From Solimonas sp. (GTDB taxonomy: Bacteria; Pseudomonadota; Gammaproteobacteria; Nevskiales; Nevskiaceae): 64,000 nt of DNA. A program made the position numbers and the translations under genes. The stretch covers positions 85,584-149,583 of the forward strand of contig JASBRP010000001.1 of the NCBI GenBank assembly GCA_030149365.1, read 5' to 3'. Under the pieces are notes generated by a model. That model saw only the letters and a program-made list of their open reading frames with translations. It was not told where the DNA came from and ran no database searches. Below are positions 9,719 through 16,553 of the stretch, piece after piece (position 1 is the first letter of the stretch; every line of letters starts with the position of its first letter).

Positions 9719-10708
9719 TTACTCCCGATGCTCGATCTTCCGCTGTTCCAGCGCCTCTTTGAGCACCCTGACGTCAATTACGTCGCTCTCCGCGAGAATC
9801 GCGCTTTTCGCCGAATGCTCGGCGGCGCGAACCAACTCCCCATGATTCAGGCCCTTAGCATCGACAGCAATATGTGCCCAGTCGAGCGCACGCGTATCGA
9901 AAGCCGACAGGCTGTTCTGCAGCACGGTGGTGGCCACCTCCGCCGTCGGCAGTTGATAGCGCATCACTACGTCGAAGCGGCGAAACAGAGCCGAATCGAG
10001 CAGCGCCGAATAATTGGTGGCAGCGACGACGATACTGTCCGAATTGTCCTGCTCGAGGAACTGCAGGAAGGAGTTCAGCACGCGCCGAATTTCGCCGACG
10101 TCATTCTTGGCGTCGCGTTGGCCGCCGAGCGCATCGAACTCGTCAAATAGGTATACGCCGCGCGTGCGCTGGATAGCGTCGAAGACTAGTCGCAATTTCG
10201 CTGCCGTCTCACCCATGAACTTGGTGATCAGGCCATCGAGCTGGATGGTGAACAATGGCAAGGTGAGTTCGCTGGCCAAGACACCGGCTGTCATCGTTTT
10301 GCCGGTGCCCGGCGGTCCTGTCAGCAGTAGCTTGCGTACCGGCGTCAGACCCCGCTCCTGAATGCGTTGGCGCTGACGCTGTTCCGTAAGGACACGAGCA
10401 ATCTGCATTTCGATCGGCGCATCGAGCGCCATTTCGGACAGGCGGGCACTTGGATAGCTGACCGACAGAATGCCGGCCAATTCGCCGCGTGGCTGGGTGA
10501 GCGGAGTCGGCTTGATGCGTGGCGTGATCGACGCCGCCTGCGCCTTGGCCCGCACCTCGTCGATCAGGGTTTTTAGATCCTGTGCGAGTTTGGGCTTACC
10601 GGTCCGGGCTGCGCCGGCGGCGAGCTGGAGGGCCACTGCATAGAAGCGATCGCCGTCGCCGTCGGCGTGGCTGCGAATGAGCGCTTTAAGTTGATCGGCC
10701 GTCGCCAT
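9719..10708 (-). CDS. ietA: AAA+ ATPase, IetA-like partner of the subtilase
   Basis: A 329-residue classic AAA ATPase (numbering below is from the alternative Met eight codons upstream). Walker A is GPPGTGKT (139-146), Walker B is VYLFDEFD (193-200), the sensor-1 Asn is in VVAATN (near 240), and an RRFD arginine-finger-like segment follows at 251-254. The N-terminal 100 residues are a small helical domain that may recognise a target. I chose ATG 10708 because AAGGA lies about 10 bases upstream; the in-frame Met at 10732 has no ribosome site. The ATPase is first in the pair and the protease follows after 18 bp, so they are probably co-translated. In the IetAS model the ATPase controls or feeds the protease. 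Confidence 0.87.
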   Translation of the reverse strand: MATADQLKALIRSHADGDGDRFYAVALQLAAGAARTGKPKLAQDLKTLIDEVRAKAQAASITPRIKPTPLTQPRGELAGILSVSYPSARLSEMALDAPIEMQIARVLTEQRQRQRIQERGLTPVRKLLLTGPPGTGKTMTAGVLASELTLPLFTIQLDGLITKFMGETAAKLRLVFDAIQRTRGVYLFDEFDALGGQRDAKNDVGEIRRVLNSFLQFLEQDNSDSIVVAATNYSALLDSALFRRFDVVMRYQLPTAEVATTVLQNSLSAFDTRALDWAHIAVDAKGLNHGELVRAAEHSAKSAILAESDVIDVRVLKEALEQRKIEHRE

Positions 10709-11152
10709 TGTCAGAAGTCCTTGGAACAGCACCCTAATCTTGCCGTGATGCGCTATTCATGACAATTGACGCTATATAAATCAATAGCTTAAGTAATTTC
10801 GAGAGACGGACTCGCGATCGTGCTCTATCGCCTAAGTGGGAGCCACTCGCAGGTACTCGCTTAGTAGAGCACATAGCAGCCATTATTTCGCCATAGAACA
10901 GGACACGTGGACCGCATTTCGCCTGCTTCGACGTGCTGAAAGCCACTAAAGAGACCATTGGCCCTTGATCGAATGGCTGCGACCGATGGAGTCGGCGGCT
11001 TGGCGAACGAGCTGAGGTCGCCTTATGGCGAAAACTCACCCTTAGTTTCACGTCTACAAAACAGGAACGTCAGCTTTGGGCTGATAGCGAACTTCCGAAT
11101 AGGCCCGTTTTGCAGAAGTTGCCGCGCCCTCGGTGCCAACGACCGTCCTTCA
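10709..11152. other. Intergenic upstream region of the IetAS-like pair
   Basis: About 440 bp without a supported gene. The part nearest the ATPase gene (10740-10800) is AT-rich and probably holds the promoter of the pair on the minus strand; a TTGTCA hexamer there has a poor -10 partner, so I do not place a promoter. Open frames on both strands lack domain character. The composition is still lower in GC than the rubredoxin gene that follows, so the right edge of the island is likely here. Confidence 0.45.
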
Positions 11153-11317
11153 CTACCCTTCAATCAAGTCATAGTCCGACTTGGCCGCCCCACACTCCGG
11201 GCACATCCAGTCGTCCGGGATATCCTCGAAGCGCATCCCCGGCGCAATGCCGCTGTCCGGGTCGCCCAGTCGCTCGTCGTAGACATGGGAACAGTAGCGG
11301 CACTGGTAGCGGCGCAT
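11153..11317 (-). CDS. Rubredoxin
   Basis: A 54-residue protein with the complete rubredoxin pattern: YQCRYCS (Cys6, Cys9) and MCPECGAAK (Cys39, Cys42), with the typical GDPDSGIAPGMRFEDIPDDW between them. The four cysteines bind one iron and carry single electrons in the cytoplasm. ATG 11317 has an AGGAG site seven bases upstream. It follows a membrane di-iron desaturase gene by 20 bp, so it is very likely the electron donor to that enzyme, as rubredoxins are for AlkB-type hydroxylases. The short length explains why it is easily missed. Confidence 0.95.
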   Translation of the reverse strand: MRRYQCRYCSHVYDERLGDPDSGIAPGMRFEDIPDDWMCPECGAAKSDYDLIEG

Positions 11318-11337
11318 CGGTGTTCTCCTGCCGTGAT

Positions 11338-12228
11338 TCAGCGGGCCGGGTGAATCGTCGGGTGGATGGAAAAGCCATGCTGCACCGCCAGCTCCTTGTG
11401 CTGCAGCTCGCGCTCGATCAGCCGGTAGACCTTGCCGTTGTTATAGAAGGGAGTCGCCGGATACAGGTGGTGGATCAGGTGGAAATTCTGGTACTGCAGC
11501 ACCGGCCCCAGGAACCACTCGTGGCCGCGGCGGATCGTCGTGGCGCGGGTGAAGTTCTCCTCCTGCGAGACGTCGTGCGGCACGTGCGGCAGCCAGAAGA
11601 AGCTGAAGCCCAGCGCCATCTGGATCAGGCGTGAAGGAATGAACCACAGCATCAGCACTTCCATGCCGTAGCCCGCCCAGACCAGCGCCAGCAGCGCCGG
11701 CACGAACACCGCGGCACGGCGCAGGCAGGCATTGAGGAAGGGCCGGGAGATCTTGTCGCCGTTCTGCAGCGCGAAGACGAAGTAGAAAAGGTCGATGAAC
11801 GCCCAGCGGAACGGCAGCGTCCACCACACGCCGTGGAAGACCTGGTCAGGGTCGCGCACGCCGTTGGCAAAGCGGTGATGCAGGATGTGCGCCCAGCGGA
11901 ACATGCGCAGGTCCACGTAGGGCAGCACCACGTTCAGGCCCGACTGGCCGATGAAGTCGTTGAGCCGCGTGTTCTTCGAGATGGAGCGGTGGATCGCGTC
12001 ATGCGCCACGCTGAAGGCGATGTAGCCCACGCCGGTGTTCAGCAGCATGCCCAGCCACAGCGGCCAGCGTCCGCTGCCGCAGAGCCAATACACCGACAGG
12101 AAGCTCGTCACCAGGATCAGCCACAACACCGCCGTCGGCCAGGCCAGTGGCGGCGCGGCGGTCAGCTCGCGGAAGCGGGCCGTCTCCTCAGGGTCCAGGC
12201 GGTCCAGCGATACGATCGTCTTGCTCAT
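11338..12228 (-). CDS. Membrane fatty acid desaturase / hydroxylase-like di-iron enzyme
   Basis: A 296-residue integral membrane protein of the fatty acid desaturase superfamily. The histidine boxes are HDAIH (76-80), HILHH (114-118) and HLIHH (250-254), with an extra HVPH at 215-218, which would bind the di-iron centre. Several hydrophobic segments surround the boxes. ATG 12228 has a strong GGAGGAG site; the longer frame upstream is not supported. It is not AlkB, whose boxes differ, and the substrate is unknown (fatty acid, alcohol or terpenoid are possible). It sits between a TetR gene and a rubredoxin gene, which suggests an inducible, rubredoxin-dependent oxidation. Confidence 0.88.
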   Translation of the reverse strand: MSKTIVSLDRLDPEETARFRELTAAPPLAWPTAVLWLILVTSFLSVYWLCGSGRWPLWLGMLLNTGVGYIAFSVAHDAIHRSISKNTRLNDFIGQSGLNVVLPYVDLRMFRWAHILHHRFANGVRDPDQVFHGVWWTLPFRWAFIDLFYFVFALQNGDKISRPFLNACLRRAAVFVPALLALVWAGYGMEVLMLWFIPSRLIQMALGFSFFWLPHVPHDVSQEENFTRATTIRRGHEWFLGPVLQYQNFHLIHHLYPATPFYNNGKVYRLIERELQHKELAVQHGFSIHPTIHPAR

Positions 12229-12266
12229 CGGTTCTCCTCCGATGTCTCGCGGCGTCAGGCGCCGCC

Positions 12267-12872
12267 TCAGGTCCGGTAGGCGCTGAGCAGCCGCCCCAGC
12301 AGCGGCTCCACCAGTTCGTCCAGCCGCTTGCCATGCATCAGTTGCCCGGCCGCGTGCAGGCTCATCAGGCCATGCAGCGTCACCCACAGCGCGTGGGCCA
12401 GCTCGCGCGCATCGCCACGCAGCAGCCCGCCGTCGATGCAGCGCTGCAGTACCTCCACCGCATGCTCGAACAGGCTGCGGCGCGCCTCCATCACCTCGGG
12501 GAACTGCTCCACCGCCGGCTGGTGCGTGGCGAAGATCAGCAGGTACTCCGCCTGGTTGCGGCTGGCGAAGGCGACATAGGCCTCCGCCACCGCGTGCACC
12601 TGCGCCATCGGCCCGTCGGCGCGCGACTCATGCTCGCGCACCTCGGCCTCGAAGCGCGTCAGCGCATCCACCCGCATGCGCGCCAGCAAGGCTTCCTTGT
12701 TGTCGAAGTAGCGGTAGGGCAGCGTGTGGCTGACGCTCAGCAGCTCGGCCAGCCGGCGGAAGCTGACGCCCTCCAGGCCCTCCGCGCGATAGATCTCCAG
12801 CCCGGCCGCGGACAGGCGGCGGCGCATGGCTTCGAGTTCGTCGGTGGTCAGTTGGGCTCGTGGCACGGTCAA
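12267..12872 (-). CDS. TetR/AcrR family transcriptional regulator
   Basis: About 200 residues. The N-terminal helix-turn-helix reads LEIYRAEGLEGVSFRRLAEL, then LSVSHTLPYRYFDNKEALLARM, the standard TetR pattern. The C-terminal ligand domain includes HALWVTLHGLMSLHAAGQL, as in the TetR_C_33-like group. The start is either TTG 12872 or GTG 12866; no ribosome site separates them. Palindromic TTAACG half-sites lie directly over and before the start, which suggests autorepression. It heads the desaturase/rubredoxin operon (38 bp gap) and probably responds to a lipid or hydrophobic substrate. Confidence 0.92.
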   Translation of the reverse strand: MTVPRAQLTTDELEAMRRRLSAAGLEIYRAEGLEGVSFRRLAELLSVSHTLPYRYFDNKEALLARMRVDALTRFEAEVREHESRADGPMAQVHAVAEAYVAFASRNQAEYLLIFATHQPAVEQFPEVMEARRSLFEHAVEVLQRCIDGGLLRGDARELAHALWVTLHGLMSLHAAGQLMHGKRLDELVEPLLGRLLSAYRT

Positions 12873-12875
12873 ACA

Positions 12876-12895
12876 TTAACGTCGTTAATTTAACG
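12876..12895. promoter_or_regulatory. Probable TetR operator with three half-sites
   Basis: TTAACG (12876-12881), one base, then CGTTAA (12883-12888) form a perfect inverted repeat. A third half-site, TTAACG, follows in direct orientation at 12890-12895. It overlaps the start of the TetR gene and lies 75-95 bp before the divergent enoyl-CoA hydratase gene, so one site could control both directions. Confidence 0.7.
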
Positions 12896-12969
12896 ATGTC
12901 AAGAAATGCCCGGCCCTGCCCGGCCCTGCTACGCTCGCCGCCTTTGGCCGCCCCGCTTCAGGATTCCCC

Positions 12970-13776
12970 ATGAGCAATCCCTTCGTTCACTACAGCCTCG
13001 AGAACAACGTCGTCACCCTGCGCCTGGACCGGCCGGAGCGCCGCAACGCCATCGCCGATCTGGCCGACTGCGAAGATCTGGCGGCAGCGCTGCGACAGGC
13101 CCAGGAGAGCCGCGCCAGCTGCATCGTGCTGACTGGCGCCGGCAGCGCCTTCTGCGCCGGCGGCAGCCTGCAGGCCATCCACCAGCGCCAGGGCATCGCC
13201 GACGCCACCGACGGCGCCGTGGACACCCGCGCCAGCTACCGCCGTGGCGTGCAGCGCGCCATCGAGGCGCTGTGGGAATGCGAGCTGCCGATGATCGCCG
13301 CCATCAACGGCCCGGCCATCGGCCTGGGCCTGGACCTGGCCTGCCTCTGCGACATCCGCCTGGCCTCGGAGAAGGCCAGCTTCGCCTCCAGCTTCATCCG
13401 CCTGGGCCTGATCCCGGGTGACGGCGGCGCCTGGATCCTGCCGCGCATCATCGGCCTGTCCGCCGCCTCGGAGCTGATCCTGACCGGCGACAGCATCGAC
13501 CCCGCCGCCGCCAAGGCCCTGGGCCTGGTCTCCCGCGTGTTGCCGGCAGAATCCCTGCTGCCCGAGGCCCTGGCCATGGCGCAGCGCATCGCCGCCAACC
13601 CCGCCAAGACCCTGCGCCTGTCCAAGCGCCTGCTGCGCGAGGGCCAACAGCAGCGCCTCAGCGACGTGCTGCAGCTGTCCGCCGCCTTCCAGGCGCTGGC
13701 CCACGAAACCGAGGATCACCGCGAGGCCGTGGAAGCCGCGCTGGCCAAGCGCTCGCCGCGCTTCACCGGGCGCTGA
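12970..13776 (+). CDS. Enoyl-CoA hydratase/isomerase family protein
   Basis: A 268-residue crotonase-fold protein. The N-terminal LRLDRPERRNAIA, the first oxyanion segment GAGSAFCAGGSLQAI (near residues 57-71) and the second, INGPAIGLGLDLACLCDIRLAS, are clear. The normal GDL of the first segment is GSL here, and the catalytic Glu positions are not obvious, so the exact reaction (hydratase, isomerase or hydrolase) is open. It is divergent from the TetR/desaturase operon across the shared operator and may belong to the same lipid regulon. Cytoplasmic; normal length for the family. Confidence 0.9.
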   Translation: MSNPFVHYSLENNVVTLRLDRPERRNAIADLADCEDLAAALRQAQESRASCIVLTGAGSAFCAGGSLQAIHQRQGIADATDGAVDTRASYRRGVQRAIEALWECELPMIAAINGPAIGLGLDLACLCDIRLASEKASFASSFIRLGLIPGDGGAWILPRIIGLSAASELILTGDSIDPAAAKALGLVSRVLPAESLLPEALAMAQRIAANPAKTLRLSKRLLREGQQQRLSDVLQLSAAFQALAHETEDHREAVEAALAKRSPRFTGR

Positions 13777-13859
13777 AACCCGGCAGCGGCGAAAAGCCGA
13801 TGCAACCGCTGGCCAGATTGCCGGTCAGATAGGGCATCACCCCCGGCAAGCAAGGACGC

Positions 13860-14555
13860 ATGCCCCATACCAATTCCCAGGCGGAAGGATCCCGCAGGGT
13901 CGCGCTGATCGCGGCCGCCGTACTGCTGGCCGTCATCCTCATCGTGGCCGGCGCCTGGCGCTGGACCCCGCTGCACGACTACGCCGAGCCGCGCGAGATC
14001 GCGCGCTGGCTGTTCAGCCTGCGCCACAGCCCCTGGGCGATCCCGGTGATCCTGGGCCTGTACGTGGGCGCCAGCGCCGTGCTGTTCCCCAACACCCTGC
14101 TCAACGTCGCCGTGATCCTGGCCATGGGCACGGGCCTGGGCCTGGTCTACGCCCTGGGCGGCAGCCTCGTCGCCACCGCCGTGTTCTATGGCCTGGGCGC
14201 CCGCTACGGCCAGGAGCGGCTGCAATCCCTGAACATCCGCAGCCTGGACAGGCTCAGCCGCATGCTGCGCAAGGGCGGCGTGCCCGGCATCGCCGGCCTG
14301 CGCCTGCTGCCGTTGGCACCCTTCAGTGTCGTCAACCTGGCGGCCGGCGCCCTGCGCGTGCGCTTCTGGGTGTTCATGACCGGTACCTTCATCGGCCTGC
14401 TGCCCGGCAACCTGCTGGTGACGGCCTTCGGCCACCAGTTCCGGGCCCTGCTGCGCGAGCCCGGCCCCGGCGGCTACGCCCTGATGGGCGCCATCCTGGT
14501 GGCCGGCGCTGGCTGGCTGGTCTGGCTGCGGCGCCGGGCGGAGCGCGAAGAATAG
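13860..14555 (+). CDS. TVP38/TMEM64 (VTT-domain) inner membrane protein
   Basis: A 231-residue membrane protein with an N-terminal helix (VALIAAAVLLAVILIVAGAW) and the VTT/DedA-like core: VGASAVLFPNTLLNVAVILAMG, then a GAR(Y/F)GQERL loop, GLRLLPLAPFSVVNLAAGAL and a final pair of helices. The motif RLLP.APF..VN is diagnostic of the TVP38/TMEM64 family, thought to move or scramble lipids. The C-terminus ends in a charged RRRAEREE. An AAGGA site precedes ATG 13860. No operon partner is evident. Confidence 0.9.
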   Translation: MPHTNSQAEGSRRVALIAAAVLLAVILIVAGAWRWTPLHDYAEPREIARWLFSLRHSPWAIPVILGLYVGASAVLFPNTLLNVAVILAMGTGLGLVYALGGSLVATAVFYGLGARYGQERLQSLNIRSLDRLSRMLRKGGVPGIAGLRLLPLAPFSVVNLAAGALRVRFWVFMTGTFIGLLPGNLLVTAFGHQFRALLREPGPGGYALMGAILVAGAGWLVWLRRRAEREE

Positions 14556-14560
14556 GGATC

Positions 14561-14591
14561 TGTATCTCCCTGGATACAACACCAGGAGTAC
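14561..14591 (+). promoter_or_regulatory. Overlapping short palindromes upstream of the DUF3592-like gene
   Basis: TGTATC (14561-14566) and GATACA (14573-14578) form a six-base inverted repeat. It overlaps a second possible stem: GTA/CTCC/TGG (14562-14573, with single-base bulges) against CCAGGAGTAC (14582-14591). The two pairings exclude each other. This could be an operator or a switchable leader; the evidence is the symmetry alone. Confidence 0.3.
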
Positions 14592-14682
14592 AGAAAGGAG
14601 CACAAGCCGCCCTCCCCTGTGTCTGCCGCCTGACAGGGCGCGGCGCGACACTGGCTGCCGTCATCGACAGCCGGAGTCCGCC

Positions 14683-15225
14683 ATGTCCACCACCCCCCGG
14701 AATCTTCCCGAAACCCAGCAGCCGTCGCTGCCGCAGGGCCTGCGCAGCCTGCTGGGCATCGCCCTGATCGCCGCCGCCCTGGCCATGGCGGCCGGCCTGG
14801 TCTCGGAGCTGCGCCGGGCGGCCACGCTGGACCGGGACGGCCGTACCGCACCCGCCACCCTGCTGCTGGAGCAGGCGCAGCAACTGCCGCAGGACCGCGG
14901 CGCTAGCCCACAGCGCTATCTCTACGAACTGCGCTACGACGGCCACCAACGCCGCTTCCTGCGCGACGAGCCGCTGGCGCCGGGGCAGCCGCTGTGGGTG
15001 CGCTACGACCCGGCCCAGCCGCTGACGGCCGACCTGTACACCTCCGAGCCCAGCGGCAGCGCCCTGCAGTACACAGGCCGGCCCTTGCTGCTGCTGTGGT
15101 CGGTACTGGCGGCGCTCACCGCCGCCGCCCTGGGGCTGGGCCTGCTGCGCCGCCCCTGGCAGGAACCCACACCGTCCTGCGAGCTGCTGGAAATCCAGCG
15201 GCGTGACGCACGTTTTGGAATATAA
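14683..15225 (+). CDS. DUF3592-like two-helix membrane protein
   Basis: A 180-residue protein. A first hydrophobic helix lies at residues 22-43 (LLGIALIAAALAMAAGLVSEL) and a second near 133-155 (PLLLLWSVLAALTAAALGLGL). Between them is an exposed domain with YLYELRYDGHQRRFLRDEPL and GQPLWVRYDPAQP, the pattern of DUF3592, a small beta domain of unknown role. A GGAG site precedes ATG 14683. The coding region ends at 15225, inside the left part of an inverted repeat. No function can be assigned beyond a membrane location. Confidence 0.72.
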   Translation: MSTTPRNLPETQQPSLPQGLRSLLGIALIAAALAMAAGLVSELRRAATLDRDGRTAPATLLLEQAQQLPQDRGASPQRYLYELRYDGHQRRFLRDEPLAPGQPLWVRYDPAQPLTADLYTSEPSGSALQYTGRPLLLLWSVLAALTAAALGLGLLRRPWQEPTPSCELLEIQRRDARFGI

Positions 15226-15238
15226 ATACAATTCCAAA
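15214..15238. promoter_or_regulatory. Inverted repeat, possible operator for the alpha/beta hydrolase gene
   Basis: TTTGGAAT (15214-15221) and ATTCCAAA (15231-15238) are perfect inverted arms around a nine-base AT-rich spacer. The site is 55 bp before ATG 15293 and overlaps the stop of the preceding gene. The AT-rich block stands out from its surroundings and probably carries the promoter of the next gene. Confidence 0.45.
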
Positions 15239-15292
15239 TTCCTTTTTCATTGGATCGCCCTCCAGTAATCTGCCGGCAACTGGAGGATTCAC

Positions 15293-15910
15293 ATGACCTG
15301 GCAAACCAAGTTGCGGTACCTGATCGTTCCCGGCCTGCGTAGCAGCGGCCCCGGGCACTGGCAGACCCATTGGGAGCGCGCTCTGGGTGCCTCGCGCGTC
15401 GAGCAGGCCGACTGGAACACGCCGGACCTGGAGCGCTGGAGCGCCCAGGTGGTGGCGGCGGTGAACCCGGACCCGCGTCCGGTGGTGCTGATCGCCCACA
15501 GCTTCGGCACGCTGGCCAGCGTCCATGCCCTGCGCCGCGTGGCGCCCAAGGTCCGCGGCCTGCTGCTGGTGGCCCCGGCCGCGCCGGAAAAGTTCGGCAT
15601 TACCCGCTTGCTGCCGCAGGCGCCGCTGGGCATCCCGAGCATCCTGGTCGGCAGCCAGTCCGATCCGTGGTTGAGCCTGTCGCGCGCCCGCGCCCTGGCC
15701 GCCACCTGGGACAGCGAATTCCTCAGCCTGGGCGACGCCGGCCACATCAACACCGACAGCGGCTACGGCCCCTGGGCCGACGGCCTGAACCTGCTGGAGC
15801 GCCTGGAAGCCAAGCACGAAACGCCCCGCGCCCTGCCGCGTCGCAGCCGCGACGCCCTGCCCGGCTTCAGCACGCCCGCCGTGGCGCAGGCTGCCGGTTT
15901 CGCCTGGTAG
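15293..15910 (+). CDS. RBBP9/YdeN-family alpha/beta hydrolase
   Basis: A 205-residue serine hydrolase of the RBBP9/YdeN group. Signs are LRYLIVPGLRSSGPGHWQTHWE at the N-terminus, the nucleophile elbow AHSFGT (Ser near residue 66), the Asp of LVGSQSDPWL, and the His of DAGHINTDSGYGPW. Length is normal for the family, which hydrolyses small carboxyl esters in vitro; natural substrates are unknown. A GGAGG site lies seven bases before ATG 15293. The C-terminal 35 residues beyond the His are an extra basic, Pro-rich tail. Confidence 0.9.
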   Translation: MTWQTKLRYLIVPGLRSSGPGHWQTHWERALGASRVEQADWNTPDLERWSAQVVAAVNPDPRPVVLIAHSFGTLASVHALRRVAPKVRGLLLVAPAAPEKFGITRLLPQAPLGIPSILVGSQSDPWLSLSRARALAATWDSEFLSLGDAGHINTDSGYGPWADGLNLLERLEAKHETPRALPRRSRDALPGFSTPAVAQAAGFAW

Positions 15911-15920
15911 CTCCTCTCCC

Positions 15921-15976
15921 GTAGGAGCGACGCCAGTCGCGATCTTTCGCCGGATCGCGGCTCGCGCCGCACCCAC
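15921..15976. repeat. REP-like inverted repeat
   Basis: The left arm (15921-15944) opens with GTAGGAGCGACGCCAGTCGC; the right arm (15953-15976) is close to its reverse complement, starting GATCGCGGCTCGCGCCGC. A related element lies at 22469-22536. Such GTAGGAGCG... palindromes are common between genes in Xanthomonadales and pseudomonads. It lies between convergent-free, same-strand genes and may form an mRNA hairpin. Confidence 0.75.
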
Positions 15977-16003
15977 AACCGTTCTGGCGCTAAGCTGCGG
16001 CGC

Positions 16004-16525
<522 letters not shown>

Positions 16526-16553
16526 ATCCGCGGATTTACGGGATAATTGGCGG

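Noticed and set aside
9212..10150. 312-codon plus-strand open frame opposite the IetAS-like genes
   Set aside because: It is antisense to two well-supported genes and shows no conserved domain.
10734..11051. 105-codon minus-strand open frame upstream of the ATPase gene
   Set aside because: It overlaps the likely promoter, has no domain and its composition fits random translation.
11064..11110. Similarity to a dispersed palindrome remembered from other proteobacteria near the right edge of the island
   Set aside because: The symmetry is poor in this copy and I cannot confirm the family without a search.
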